From NCBI GenBank assembly GCA_038234785.1, contig JBBQTC010000062.1, positions 1 to 23,080 on the forward strand: DNA of 23,080 nt. The letters are read 5' to 3'. A program made the position numbers and the translations under genes. The DNA comes from UBA668 sp038234785 (GTDB taxonomy: Bacteria > Actinomycetota > Acidimicrobiia > Acidimicrobiales > Ilumatobacteraceae). Shown in pieces: positions 6,597 through 15,295 of this stretch. Position 1 is the stretch's first letter; every line of letters starts with the position of its first letter. The notes beneath the pieces are model-generated. The model saw only the letters and a list, made by a program, of their open reading frames with translations. It had not been told where the DNA came from and did not search any database.

Positions 6597-9341
6597 TCAG
6601 AGCCGGTCGCGGTAGCCGGCGGCGAGCTCGGCGCGAGACCGGACGCTGAGTTTGCGATAGATGCGAGTCAGGTGGGACTCGACCGTCCGCAAGCTGACGA
6701 CGAGCTCGGCAGCGACCTCCGCGTTGCTGCGACCCATCGCCACCAGGGCGGCTACCTTCGATTCGGTGGCGGTCAGCTCGTTCGGAGCCGCACGCTGGCC
6801 CAAGCGATCGATTTCCGCATCGGCACGAGCCTTGAAGGGCGCGGCACCGAGCGATTCGAAGATCTTCGACGCGCCGGTGAGCGCGACCGCGGCGTCCTGC
6901 CGGCGGCCCGCTCGCCGCAGCGCCGTGCCGAGCAGCAGATACAGCCGACCCTGTTCGAAGGGGACGTCGAGGCCGCGGTGGAGGTCGAGCCCTCGCTGGG
7001 CCTCCTCGATCGCCTCCGGAACGTGGCCCTCGCCGAGCAACGCGGACACGAGTGCCCGATGCCCCTGCGACAGCGCGCCGGAGAGGCCGGAACGGCGAGC
7101 GAGGGACATCACGACGTCCGCCCGCTCGCGAGCCTCGCGGGCTCGACCGAGGGACACCAGCGCCTCGACGAGGTCGGCGCGGAATGGCATCGCCGTGAGG
7201 TCACCCATCCCGACCTTGTCGGCGGCCGCCCATGCCTGGGTCAGCAGGTCGACCGCCGCGTCGTGGTTCCCGGCACAGAGTTGGACGAACCCGTGGCACG
7301 AACAGTGCGACATGCGGAACAGTGGTGTCTCGTCGGACGCCTCCACCGCCCGGTACTTCCCGATGCTCGCCGTCGACTCGTCGATGCGGCCCATCGCGCC
7401 GAGGATCCACGCGAGACCGTTGTGAGCCATGGCCCCGGGCAGATCGGACAGCTCGGCAGCGTCGACGGCCTTGCGCATCTCAATTTCGCCGACCGCCCAC
7501 TGCCCCTGGCGGATGGCGTGGTTGGCGCGGAAGTCGTACACCTTCGCCAGCGCCATCAGGTCGCCCTTGGCAGCTGCGGCGCGTTCGAACAGGTCGAGTG
7601 CGTGCGTCGCGGCGTCCGGTTGGTCGCCGCACCACACGAGCAGTTCCAGTGCCAGCCATGCGGCACCGAGGATGTCGCTCGTGTCGACGCTGGCTTTCGA
7701 CAGCTCCCAGACCCGCATCGGGTCCGTGGGCTCGCCGACGCCGAATCGACAGTTCTCGACGACGACCTCGAACTCATCAGCGAGTGGCTGGAGTCCGCTT
7801 GCCGACATCTCGTCGCGGAACTGCAGTGCCATCTCCAACGCGTGAGGCATGCTGAGGACCTGTTCCGCCCGGACGCGGGCGCGTCCGAGGAACGAGCGGA
7901 GCATCGGTTGGCCCTGGAGGCGATCGAGCACCTCGTCGAGGAAGTCGAGCGTCGCCAGGAAGTCGCGGCCCGCCATCACCTGCGCCAGGACACCGCCGGC
8001 GATGGCGACCTCGAACGGGTTCTCGGCCATGTCGTAGGCGCGCCGGCCGACGACGAGTCCACGATCCACTGCCCCCGCGGCGAGGTACGCGTTGCCGGCG
8101 GCGACGGCGCGACGGAAGACGTCGCTTCGCTCGTGCCCAGGCGTCAGCTGGAGCGCACGCTCGAACCGCTCACCCGCGACCTGCGATGCGCCCCTCGCCA
8201 GTGACAGCTGCGCTGCCCGATCGAGCGCAGCAGCGACGTCGGCGTCCGTGCCGGTCGTCGCGGCCGCGAGGTGGACACTGCGCAGTTCGTCGTTCGACAC
8301 GGCGGCGAGCGTCCTGTGCATCTCGGCGGTGGCCAGCGTGCCGAGCCGTTGCAGGATCGCCGCGGTGACCATGGGATGGGCGAACGTCGGTCCGTCGCCG
8401 TCCTCGGTGACGAGGCCGGCCCGCTCGGCCGTGATGAGCGCCTGGGCGATGGCGTCGTTGTCGGCCCCGGTCGCCGCCAGTGCCGCGACGAGTACGTGCG
8501 GGTCGGGCCGGCCGTGCACGGCCGCAAGTTCGAGCACCTGGACGGTGAACGGATCGAGTCGATCGACGAGCTCCCGGTAGCTGCGCAGGATCGACGGCGG
8601 GAGCGGTGAGCCGGAGGACTCGGGTGCGAGAAGGTGCTCGGCGAGGAGGGCGACGTGCAGCGGATTCCCGCCGCTGAGCTCGCGGATCCGCAGCAGCACG
8701 TCCGGGCCGGGGAGCATGCCCCGCTGGCGAAGGACCTCGCTCACCTCCGGTCCGGTGAGTGGGGCGAGCTGGAGACGCCGGTGGAGGTCGGGTGCCAGGC
8801 GGGCGAGGTCGAGCACCGGTTCGGCCACGGGTCGCGACGTGGCCACGACGACGACGGGCTGGGCCCCGATCGATCGCAGCGCGACCGAGATCGCACCAGC
8901 GCTCGCCGCATCCATCCAGTGGGCGTCGTCGATCGCCAGCAGCACCGCTCCGAGCGATGCGGTCGACTGCAACAGAGAACGTAGCGCGGCGGCCACGAAC
9001 GGACCCATCGAGTGCTGCTCGGCGTGTGCCTCGCCGAGTGCTGCGGCGATGGCGTTGCGCTGCACGTCGGGGAGTTCGTCGCGCAGACTGTGAGGCACGC
9101 CCTGCACGAAACCAATGATGGCCGACCAGGGGACGCCGGACTCGACCTCGGTGGTGCCCATTCTGATGACCCGCAGACCGATCGCGTGTGCGTGTGCGAC
9201 GGCGACGTTGAGGAGTGCGGTCTTCCCGTAGCCGGGTTCGGCGATCACCTCGATCACGGCCGGCGAGCGCCGGTCGATCGCCTCGCGGATCAGCCGTGTC
9301 TCCCGCCTGCGTCCTACGAGGTCGATATCGACGGAATCCAT
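6597..9341 (-). CDS. LAL-type transcriptional regulator (AAA+ ATPase with C-terminal LuxR HTH)
   Basis: A 914-residue regulator of the large ATP-binding LuxR (MalT-like) group. It begins with VGRRRE, then a P-loop AEPGYGKT at 34-41 (first Gly replaced by Ala) and a Walker B-like LLAIDDAHW. The long middle is helical and repeat-like, as in the TPR-like sensor arms of the family. The last 59 residues are a GerE/LuxR helix-turn-helix: LTATESKVAALVAMGRSN followed by TVESHLTRIYRKL. The frame stays open another 55 codons upstream, but that stretch overlaps the neighbouring marR gene and lacks family features, so the ATG at 9341 is preferred. It follows the marR stop by 61 bases on the same strand. 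The inducer and targets are unknown; an ATP-dependent switch is expected from the family. Confidence 0.9.
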   Translation of the reverse strand: MDSVDIDLVGRRRETRLIREAIDRRSPAVIEVIAEPGYGKTALLNVAVAHAHAIGLRVIRMGTTEVESGVPWSAIIGFVQGVPHSLRDELPDVQRNAIAAALGEAHAEQHSMGPFVAAALRSLLQSTASLGAVLLAIDDAHWMDAASAGAISVALRSIGAQPVVVVATSRPVAEPVLDLARLAPDLHRRLQLAPLTGPEVSEVLRQRGMLPGPDVLLRIRELSGGNPLHVALLAEHLLAPESSGSPLPPSILRSYRELVDRLDPFTVQVLELAAVHGRPDPHVLVAALAATGADNDAIAQALITAERAGLVTEDGDGPTFAHPMVTAAILQRLGTLATAEMHRTLAAVSNDELRSVHLAAATTGTDADVAAALDRAAQLSLARGASQVAGERFERALQLTPGHERSDVFRRAVAAGNAYLAAGAVDRGLVVGRRAYDMAENPFEVAIAGGVLAQVMAGRDFLATLDFLDEVLDRLQGQPMLRSFLGRARVRAEQVLSMPHALEMALQFRDEMSASGLQPLADEFEVVVENCRFGVGEPTDPMRVWELSKASVDTSDILGAAWLALELLVWCGDQPDAATHALDLFERAAAAKGDLMALAKVYDFRANHAIRQGQWAVGEIEMRKAVDAAELSDLPGAMAHNGLAWILGAMGRIDESTASIGKYRAVEASDETPLFRMSHCSCHGFVQLCAGNHDAAVDLLTQAWAAADKVGMGDLTAMPFRADLVEALVSLGRAREARERADVVMSLARRSGLSGALSQGHRALVSALLGEGHVPEAIEEAQRGLDLHRGLDVPFEQGRLYLLLGTALRRAGRRQDAAVALTGASKIFESLGAAPFKARADAEIDRLGQRAAPNELTATESKVAALVAMGRSNAEVAAELVVSLRTVESHLTRIYRKLSVRSRAELAAGYRDRL

Positions 9342-9402
9342 TCTCGGGCGAGAGTAGCCGGGTGCCCACGCCGCGTTCCTTTTGTGGTCCCGCCGGAAGT
9401 GG

Positions 9403-9837
9403 TCAGCGGAGCTTGCTGAAGACCCGCTGCAGCGCACCGATGTCAGTGTCGGTGAGACGAAGTGCGAAGTGCTGCTGCACCATGCGCCGGAAGGTGATGT
9501 TCGCATCGCGCCAGGCGCTCCTGCCGGCGGCCGTCAGCGAGACCGAGACGGCACGTCGATCGTCGGGCCGAGGCGTGTGCTTGCGTCGCACGAAACCCGC
9601 TTCCTCGAGGCGGTCGAGGCGACGTGAGAGGCTGCTCGGCAGCTCTTCGAGCGCTTCGCACAGCTCATGCACCCGGGTGACGCCACCCGCGTCGCGGATC
9701 GCGGTCAGGCATTCGAACCATGCCAGGGGTAGGTCGTGCTCCTCGTTCAGTTGTTGGTCGACCTGCCGCTGCAATGCCACCGACGTGCGACAGAACTCAC
9801 GCCAGAGCGCGATCCGCTCGGCGTCGAGGCGGGGCAT
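9403..9837 (-). CDS. MarR-family transcriptional regulator
   Basis: A 144-residue winged-helix repressor of the MarR group. The dimerisation helix is at the N-terminus, the recognition region reads VHELCEALEELPSSLSRRLDRLEEAGFV, and the wing is RKHTPRPDDRRAVSVSLTAAG (about residues 88-108), including the conserved DxR. Length is normal. The gene starts one base after the stop of the upstream aminotransferase, so the two are translationally coupled, and it likely regulates that operon or responds to its substrate. The ligand is unknown. Confidence 0.92.
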   Translation of the reverse strand: MPRLDAERIALWREFCRTSVALQRQVDQQLNEEHDLPLAWFECLTAIRDAGGVTRVHELCEALEELPSSLSRRLDRLEEAGFVRRKHTPRPDDRRAVSVSLTAAGRSAWRDANITFRRMVQQHFALRLTDTDIGALQRVFSKLR

Positions 9838-9838
9838 C

Positions 9839-11077
9839 TCAGGCCGTTGCTTTGAGCGCGGCGCCGAAGGCGGCCAGCGCGAGATCGACCTCGCGCTCGT
9901 TGACCACGAGCGGCGGCATCCAACGCAGGACCTTGCCGTAGGTGCCCGCGTTCATCAGGATCAGGTGCCCCTCTTCGAGGCAGTGCTTGGTGATGGCCGA
10001 CACGCGAGCCGCGTCGCTGAACTCGGTGCCGATCATCAGACCGAGGCCGCGCACCTGGGTGATCACGGGGTGTTCCTGTTGCAGCTCGCGGATTCCCGCC
10101 TGCAACTGCGCGCCGCGGACGTTGACGTTCTCCAGAAACGCCGGGTCCTCCATGATGTCGATGGTGGCGAGTGCCGCCGCGCAGCCCATGGCGTTGCCTC
10201 CGTAGGTGCCGCCGTGGCTGCCGGTGGGCCAGCGGTCGTCGAGCTCGCGACGCGTGCCGAGTGCCGCGAACGGGAAGCCGGAGGCGATGCCCTTGGCCAT
10301 GCAGATCACGTCGGGCTCGATGCCGTAGTGCTCGACGGCGAACATCTTGCCGGTGCGACCGAACCCGCTCTGCACTTCGTCGGCGATGAACAGGATGCCG
10401 TGCTGGCGACACCGGTCGACGATGCCGTGGATGAACGCGGGCGGCGCGGGGATGTAGCCACCTTCTCCGAGCACGGGCTCCAGGATCACCGCCGCGGTCT
10501 CGTCCGGCGCGGTCATCGACTTCAACAGATGGTCGAAGCCGAACAACGCGTCGGCGACCGCCGCGTCCTGATCCGGCGCCATCGGGTCCGGGTATGGCGC
10601 GACGAACACTCCGGAGGGGAGTGGCGCGTGACCGGCGCGGTACCCGGTCTTGGAGGTGGTCATCGCCATCGCCATGTGGGTGCGCCCGTGGAAGCTGCCG
10701 CTGAACACGATCGTGTGCGGGCGCTTGGTGACCTGCTTGGCGAGCTTGATCGCCCCCTCGGTGATCTCCGCGCCGGAGTTGGCGAAGAAGAACGTGTCGA
10801 TCGCGCCGGGGGCGAGCTCGGCGAGCTTTGCCGCGAGCGGTTCGAGCAGGTCGTGCTTGAACACGTTGACCTGCGCGTGGATGAATCGCTGCGCCTGTTC
10901 ACCGATGGCTGCGGCCACCTTCGGGTGAGCGTGGCCGGTGGAGTTGACCGCGATGCCGGCGGCGAAGTCGAGGTACTCCTCGCCGGCCGTGGTGGTGACC
11001 CAGCACCCCTTGCCGTGGGAGACCTCGAGCGGGGTCACCGAGAACCAGACGTTGGAGAGATGCGACGACGCTGTCAT
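9839..11077 (-). CDS. Class III PLP aminotransferase (4-aminobutyrate/omega-amino acid type)
   Basis: A 412-residue fold-type I PLP enzyme that moves an amino group from an omega-amine donor such as 4-aminobutyrate to 2-oxoglutarate or another keto acid. The PLP-binding Lys262 is in CMAKGIASG, Asp233 of IADEVQSGFGRTGKM contacts the pyridine nitrogen, and SGAEITEGAIKLAK (101-114) matches the phosphate-binding region. It is full length. The closest groups are GabT and related aminotransferases; acetylornithine transaminase is less likely because no arginine genes are near. It heads a probable operon with marR. The ATG is preceded by TAAGCT six bases upstream and lacks a ribosome binding site, which suggests a leaderless message. 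Confidence 0.92.
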   Translation of the reverse strand: MTASSHLSNVWFSVTPLEVSHGKGCWVTTTAGEEYLDFAAGIAVNSTGHAHPKVAAAIGEQAQRFIHAQVNVFKHDLLEPLAAKLAELAPGAIDTFFFANSGAEITEGAIKLAKQVTKRPHTIVFSGSFHGRTHMAMAMTTSKTGYRAGHAPLPSGVFVAPYPDPMAPDQDAAVADALFGFDHLLKSMTAPDETAAVILEPVLGEGGYIPAPPAFIHGIVDRCRQHGILFIADEVQSGFGRTGKMFAVEHYGIEPDVICMAKGIASGFPFAALGTRRELDDRWPTGSHGGTYGGNAMGCAAALATIDIMEDPAFLENVNVRGAQLQAGIRELQQEHPVITQVRGLGLMIGTEFSDAARVSAITKHCLEEGHLILMNAGTYGKVLRWMPPLVVNEREVDLALAAFGAALKATA

Positions 11078-11083
11078 GGCGGA

Positions 11084-11089
11084 AGCTTA
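11084..11089 (-). promoter_or_regulatory. -10-like element directly before the aminotransferase
   Basis: TAAGCT on the minus strand is followed by six bases and then the ATG at 11077. The fit to TAnnnT and the distance match the leaderless pattern also seen at lon and crgA. No clear -35 box is visible. Confidence 0.4.
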
Positions 11090-11104
11090 GAACCTCGGTG
11101 ATCT

Positions 11105-11120
11105 GCGGCCGACGGGCCGC
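11105..11120 (-). terminator. Hairpin directly after lon
   Basis: GCGGCC-GACG-GGCCGC is a 6-bp GC stem with a 4-base loop, four bases beyond the lon stop on the minus strand and just upstream of the aminotransferase promoter. It lacks a T-run; its place between two transcription units supports a stop. Confidence 0.45.
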
Positions 11121-11123
11121 GCC

Positions 11124-13499
11124 TCAGGCAAAGGCGGCGGCGAGGACGTCGTCGTAGGTGTCGGCGAGGTGGAAGGTCATCTCGCTACGTACCCGCTCGG
11201 GCACGTCCTCCAGATCGGGCCCGTTGCGCTTCGGCAGCACCACTTCGGTGAGTCCGGCACGATGCGCGGCGAGGACCTTCTGCTTGACGCCGCCGATTGG
11301 CAGCACCTTGCCCTGGAGCGTGATCTCGCCGGTCATCCCGACCGTCGGCTTCACGACTTTGCCGGTGAGCAGGCTGACGAGGGCGGTGGTCATGGTGACC
11401 CCGGCCGACGGGCCATCCTTGGGCACTGCTCCGGCCGGTACGTGCACGTGCACGCGCTTGGCCAGTGCGGCGGGGTCGATGCCGAGTTGGTCCGCGTGCG
11501 AGCGCACGTAGCTGAGCGCGATGTGCGCGCTCTCCTTCATGACGTCGCCGAGCTGACCGGTGAGCGTGAGCGTCGGTTCGCCGTCCTGGGCGAGCGGGAA
11601 CGCGGTCGTCTCGATGAACAACACATCGCCGCCCATGCCGGTGACGGCGAGCCCGGTGGCAATGCCGGGCACGTTGGTGCGCTCGGGCACGGAGTCGTCG
11701 ACCTTCTGGCGGCCGAGCCATTCGCGCACCGATTCCGGGCGCACTGCGACCGGGGGTCGGAGGGCTCCGGTCGCCACTTTGGCGGCGACCTTGCGCGCCA
11801 TCTTGCCGAGCTCGCGCTCGAGGCTGCGCACACCGGCTTCGCGGGTGTACCCGGCGATCACGGCGCGCAGTGCGTCGTCGTCGACGGTGACTTCATCGCC
11901 GTTCAGTCCAGCGCGACCGATCTGTCGCGGCAGGAGGTATCGCTGGGCGATGAAGACCTTCTCGTCCTCGGTGTAGCCGTCGAGGCGGGTGAGCTCCATC
12001 CGGTCGAGCAGTGGTGCTGGGATGGTGTCGGCCACGTTGGCGGTGGCGATGAACACGACCTGGCTGAGGTCGAGTTCGACCTCGAGGTAGTGGTCGCGGA
12101 ACGTGTGGTTCTGCGCCGGGTCGAGCACTTCGAGCAGGGCGGCAGTGGGGTCACCGCTCCACCCTCCGGAACCGAGCTTGTCGACCTCGTCGAGGAGGAC
12201 GACCGGATTGATCGAGCCGGACTCGATGATGGCTCGTACGATGCGGCCGGGCTGGCTTCCCACGTAGGTGCGCCGATGCCCGCGGATCTCCGCCTCGTCG
12301 CGGACGCCGCCGAGCGCAACTCGCACGAAGTTGCGGCCCATTGCCGTGGCGATGGACTCGCCGAGGCTGGTCTTGCCGACGCCTGGGGGCCCGACGAGGG
12401 TGAGCACGGATCCGTTGCCGCGGGTGTCGGTGTCGGGGAGCTTGCGCTCGGCGCGCAGCTTGCGCACGGCGAGGAACTCGACGATGCGATCCTTCACGTC
12501 ATCGAGGCCGTAGTGGTCGGAATCGAGCTGAGCGCGCGCGGCGTCGAGATCGAGTCGGTCCTCGGTGCGGGTGTTCCACGGCACCTCGAGCACGCGGTCG
12601 AGCCACGTGCGAACCCACCCGTGTTCGGGCGATTGGGCGCTCATCCGCTCCAGCCGGTCGATCTCCTTCTCGACGAACGTACGGGTCTTGGGCGACATGG
12701 TGAGCTCGGCGACCTTGGTGCGGTACTCGCCGACCACGTCGTCGTCGCCCTCGCCGAGTTCCTTGCGGATGGCGGCCATCTGCTGGCGGAGGAGGTACTC
12801 GCGCTGCTGCTTGTCGACGCCCTCGGTGACGTCGGCGCGGATCTGGGCGGACACCTGCAACTCGGCGATGTGCTTCCGTGCCCATTCGGTGACGAGCGTG
12901 ATGCGGTCGTGGACGTCGATCGCGCGCAGGATGTCGGCGCGGCGATCGCTCGGAGCCTCGCTCCAGGCGGTGACGGCGTCGGCCAGTGCACCCGGCTCGG
13001 TGACCGTGCGCAGGATCTCGGGCAGTCGCCGACTCTGGCGCAGCTTGGCGATCTCTTCGAGCACGACGCGCAGTTCGCGGGTGGCGGCCTCGATGCGGGG
13101 AGTGGGGCGGGGCTCGACGATGACCTCGACCTCGGCGTGGTCGGCACCTCGCTCGGCGACGTGGGTGGCGAGAACGCGAGCTCGCTGCTCGGCCTGCAGG
13201 ATCGCCGCCTGTTCGCCGTTGGGCAGCGTGGCGGTGTTGGGGACTCGGGCGATGACGCCCAGCGCGTCGCCGGTGCCGGTGCCGGTGCCGGTGCCAGTGT
13301 CATCGTTGGTGCCGTCGTTGGTGCCGTCGTCGGTGACGAGCAGCACTCGCCCGTCGCCGGCTGCGGCGGCCTGGACGGCGAGCAGGACGGACTCGTGGTC
13401 GAGGGCGACCGTGACGACGGTGCCCGGGAGCACCACGCCGGGCAAGCGAAGCAGGGGGAGGGTGACGGTGCGGGTGGGGGTGGTGACAGCGTCGGACAT
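11124..13499 (-). CDS. lon: ATP-dependent protease Lon
   Basis: A 791-residue LonA protease that unfolds and degrades damaged and regulatory proteins in the cytosol. An N-terminal substrate-binding domain covers about residues 11-205, a coiled-coil follows, then the AAA+ domain with Walker A GPPGVGKTS at 370-378 and Walker B VVLLDEVDK. The peptidase dyad is Ser698 in KDGPSAG and Lys741 in GGVKQKVLAA, with the 43-residue spacing known from E. coli Lon. The N-terminal domain carries a Thr-Gly/Asn-Asp insert at about 58-78 encoded by short repeats. The ATG is six bases after a -10-like TACGTT, and a HAIR-like inverted repeat overlaps the promoter, so heat-shock control by HspR is likely. In Streptomyces lon is a known HspR target. 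Confidence 0.96.
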   Translation of the reverse strand: MSDAVTTPTRTVTLPLLRLPGVVLPGTVVTVALDHESVLLAVQAAAAGDGRVLLVTDDGTNDGTNDDTGTGTGTGTGDALGVIARVPNTATLPNGEQAAILQAEQRARVLATHVAERGADHAEVEVIVEPRPTPRIEAATRELRVVLEEIAKLRQSRRLPEILRTVTEPGALADAVTAWSEAPSDRRADILRAIDVHDRITLVTEWARKHIAELQVSAQIRADVTEGVDKQQREYLLRQQMAAIRKELGEGDDDVVGEYRTKVAELTMSPKTRTFVEKEIDRLERMSAQSPEHGWVRTWLDRVLEVPWNTRTEDRLDLDAARAQLDSDHYGLDDVKDRIVEFLAVRKLRAERKLPDTDTRGNGSVLTLVGPPGVGKTSLGESIATAMGRNFVRVALGGVRDEAEIRGHRRTYVGSQPGRIVRAIIESGSINPVVLLDEVDKLGSGGWSGDPTAALLEVLDPAQNHTFRDHYLEVELDLSQVVFIATANVADTIPAPLLDRMELTRLDGYTEDEKVFIAQRYLLPRQIGRAGLNGDEVTVDDDALRAVIAGYTREAGVRSLERELGKMARKVAAKVATGALRPPVAVRPESVREWLGRQKVDDSVPERTNVPGIATGLAVTGMGGDVLFIETTAFPLAQDGEPTLTLTGQLGDVMKESAHIALSYVRSHADQLGIDPAALAKRVHVHVPAGAVPKDGPSAGVTMTTALVSLLTGKVVKPTVGMTGEITLQGKVLPIGGVKQKVLAAHRAGLTEVVLPKRNGPDLEDVPERVRSEMTFHLADTYDDVLAAAFA
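13271..13332. repeat. Short tandem repeats inside lon
   Basis: Four copies of the hexamer cggtgc (13271-13294) are followed by near-copies of a gtcgttggtgcc-like 12-mer. They encode Thr-Gly and Asp-Gly-Thr-Asn repeats in the N-terminal domain of Lon. Units are multiples of three, so slippage would change length without a frameshift. Confidence 0.8.
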
Positions 13500-13505
13500 G
13501 GAGAC

Positions 13506-13533
13506 AACGTAGCGTCAGAAAACTTGATTGCAA
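13506..13533 (-). promoter_or_regulatory. Predicted lon promoter, leaderless
   Basis: On the minus strand a -35-like TTGCAA (13533-13528) and a -10-like TACGTT (13511-13506) are 16 bases apart. Six bases separate the -10 from the ATG at 13499, so the transcript should start at the start codon. The HAIR-like repeat covers the -35 box. Confidence 0.5.
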
Positions 13534-13549
13534 CCCACTCAAGTTTTCT
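13517..13549. promoter_or_regulatory. HAIR-like HspR operator upstream of lon
   Basis: CTTGATT-N7-ACTCAAG at 13523-13543 matches the HspR-associated inverted repeat CTTGAGT-N7-ACTCAAG with one mismatch. The symmetry is longer than needed: 11-bp perfect arms, AGAAAACTTGA (13517-13527) and TCAAGTTTTCT (13539-13549). It overlaps the predicted -35 box of lon, the right place for repression. HspR itself is not in the window. Confidence 0.8.
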
Positions 13550-13576
13550 ACCCACAACCAATGCGAGTGTCAGCCC

Positions 13577-13606
13577 GTCGGTGCGGGTCGTTGCGGGTCG
13601 GTGCGG
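13577..13606. repeat. 10-bp tandem repeat
   Basis: Three direct copies of gtcggtgcgg, the middle one with a single change (gtcgttgcgg), lie between the UnbV-like gene and the lon promoter. No function is evident. Confidence 0.7.
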
Positions 13607-13635
13607 GGCGGAGGAGGGCGGCCGGGGCGGCCGGG

Positions 13636-15288
13636 TCAGGCGGGAGGTTGCCAGGGCTGGGGCTGGGTGGCACCCCGATCGATCGTCACGAACTGGTCGG
13701 CGTCGACGGTCATCCACGGCCCGACGTCGCCGTTGGGCCACTGCACTCGCACCTGAGCGCTGGTCGCCCCGCCGAGGCCGAGGTGGATCCAGCCCGCCTT
13801 GCCGCCGGCGTGCCCTCCCCCGACGGTGATCTCCCGGGTGACCGAGCGATCGCCGATCTTCACGTCCAGCCACGCACCGATGGCATCGACATTGGGTGCC
13901 GACTGCGTCAGATCGATCGCCAGCCAGTGGCCCATCGGAGCCGGACGCGTCGCGTCGCCCGATCCGACGTTGCGGAACAGGCCGATGTTCGTCTGACGAT
14001 TGACCACGACCAGATCCAGCATCCCGTCCAGATTGAGATCGACCAGCGCTGCGCCGCGCGCCCGGTCGTAGGCGACGATCCCCGCCTGCTCCGCCCCTTC
14101 CACGAACGTTCCGTCGGACTGGCCGATCAGCAGGTTGTTGGGGTCGCGCATCGCGTTGTCGACCTGACCTTCGACGTTGCCTTTGCTGATGAACAGATCG
14201 GTGAACCCGTCGTTGTTGACGTCCTCGAACTCGGGATGCCACGCGGTCGACGGGAGGATGTCGCCACCCGTGTACGGCCGCTGCGCCGTCACGCCGTGGG
14301 CGACGGCGATGTCGTGGTACGAAGGCTGCGCTGGACCGTTCTCCAACGACTGCAGCTTGTTGTCCCCTTGGCTGGTGATGAACACCTCGGGGTAACCGTC
14401 CCCCGTCAGATCCTGGCTGGCGATGCCCATGCCCCAGATCTGCAACGAGCGCCAACCGTCGGCCTCGGTGTAGAGGCGCGGCGCGTCGCCGGGAGCGATT
14501 CGCCACAGTTGTTCCTCGCCGTCGACGTAGTAGTGGCGATCGTTGGCGACGCGAAGATCGCGGCGTCCGGACCGGTCCCAGTCACTGAACAGCACCGAGA
14601 GCGTGCAAAAGCCGGGGGAGAGGGCGAGGGGCGGCGAGTAGGTGGTTCCCGAACTGTCGGGACGCACCAAGCGGCTGTCGGCGCAGGCAGTGCTGTCGGG
14701 TACGAGATAGCTGCCGAATGCCAACGTCGGCAGGCTGTTCGTACCCTCCCACGACGCGCTGAACCCGACGGTCCAGTCCGAGCCGGGATCGACCCCCAGC
14801 GCGGTCGTTGCGTCCTCGAATCGACAGTCGCCCAGCCCCCGGAGCACGACGTTGCTGCCGCGGCGGAGCACGACGAGGTCGATCTGCCCGTCGCTGTCGA
14901 CATCGAGGGGATACGCCCCGGTCACGTCCGACAGGTCGGTGACCGGTGACGGCGACTGTTGGAATCGGAGCGCTCCACCAGCAGGGCTCTGGTTGATGTA
15001 CAGCGCCGCGGGGCTGCTCCCTCCGGCGAAGTACAGCTCGTCTCGCCCGTCGCCGTTGCAGTCGAACGCGGCGACGCCCCCGCCGACGAAGAAGTCGAAG
15101 TCGCCGGTGTACGAGTGGTCGATCCCAGCGGCGACGGCCTCCTCGACGAAGTGCGGCGCGGCGGCCGCCGACCCCTTGCCCGACGAAGCACCGCAGGCGA
15201 CGGTCAACGGCAGCACGGCTCCGGCCAGCACCGCCAGCGCGCCGAGCGTGCTCCGTCGCGGACGCGAGGTCAATCGTGCGACACGCAT
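13636..15288 (-). CDS. UnbV-like exported lipoprotein with VCBS/FG-GAP repeats and ASPIC/UnbV domain
   Basis: A 550-residue predicted lipoprotein. The signal peptide has a basic start, a hydrophobic core and a lipobox ending at Cys32 (LTVAC). The body holds repeated calcium-loop motifs of the FG-GAP/VCBS type: DCNGDGRDE, DVDSDGQID, DLTGDGYPE, DVNNDGFTD and DLNLDGMLD, which fit a seven-bladed propeller. The C-terminal about 80 residues (WLDVKIGD through HLGLGG and VRVQWPNGD) form an ASPIC/UnbV domain, as in CRTAC1 and in UnbV of enediyne clusters. It starts seven bases after the stop of the UnbU-like membrane gene, so the pair is one operon. Its biochemical role is unknown in the family; binding of a ligand outside the membrane is an inference. 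Confidence 0.85.
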   Translation of the reverse strand: MRVARLTSRPRRSTLGALAVLAGAVLPLTVACGASSGKGSAAAAPHFVEEAVAAGIDHSYTGDFDFFVGGGVAAFDCNGDGRDELYFAGGSSPAALYINQSPAGGALRFQQSPSPVTDLSDVTGAYPLDVDSDGQIDLVVLRRGSNVVLRGLGDCRFEDATTALGVDPGSDWTVGFSASWEGTNSLPTLAFGSYLVPDSTACADSRLVRPDSSGTTYSPPLALSPGFCTLSVLFSDWDRSGRRDLRVANDRHYYVDGEEQLWRIAPGDAPRLYTEADGWRSLQIWGMGIASQDLTGDGYPEVFITSQGDNKLQSLENGPAQPSYHDIAVAHGVTAQRPYTGGDILPSTAWHPEFEDVNNDGFTDLFISKGNVEGQVDNAMRDPNNLLIGQSDGTFVEGAEQAGIVAYDRARGAALVDLNLDGMLDLVVVNRQTNIGLFRNVGSGDATRPAPMGHWLAIDLTQSAPNVDAIGAWLDVKIGDRSVTREITVGGGHAGGKAGWIHLGLGGATSAQVRVQWPNGDVGPWMTVDADQFVTIDRGATQPQPWQPPA

Positions 15289-15295
15289 CGGCGGC

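Noticed and set aside
6258..8204. Long plus-strand open frame of 648 codons
   Set aside because: It is antisense to the thiolase start and the LAL regulator, whose domains and motifs are clear; long shadow frames are expected at this GC content.
13261..13332. Possible CRISPR or regulatory repeat array
   Set aside because: Units are 6-12 bp, contiguous, coding and in frame with lon; there are no spacers.
11169..13829. Plus-strand open frame of 886 codons
   Set aside because: It is the antisense of lon with Gly/His/Arg-rich content and no domain; the minus-strand protease motifs are complete.
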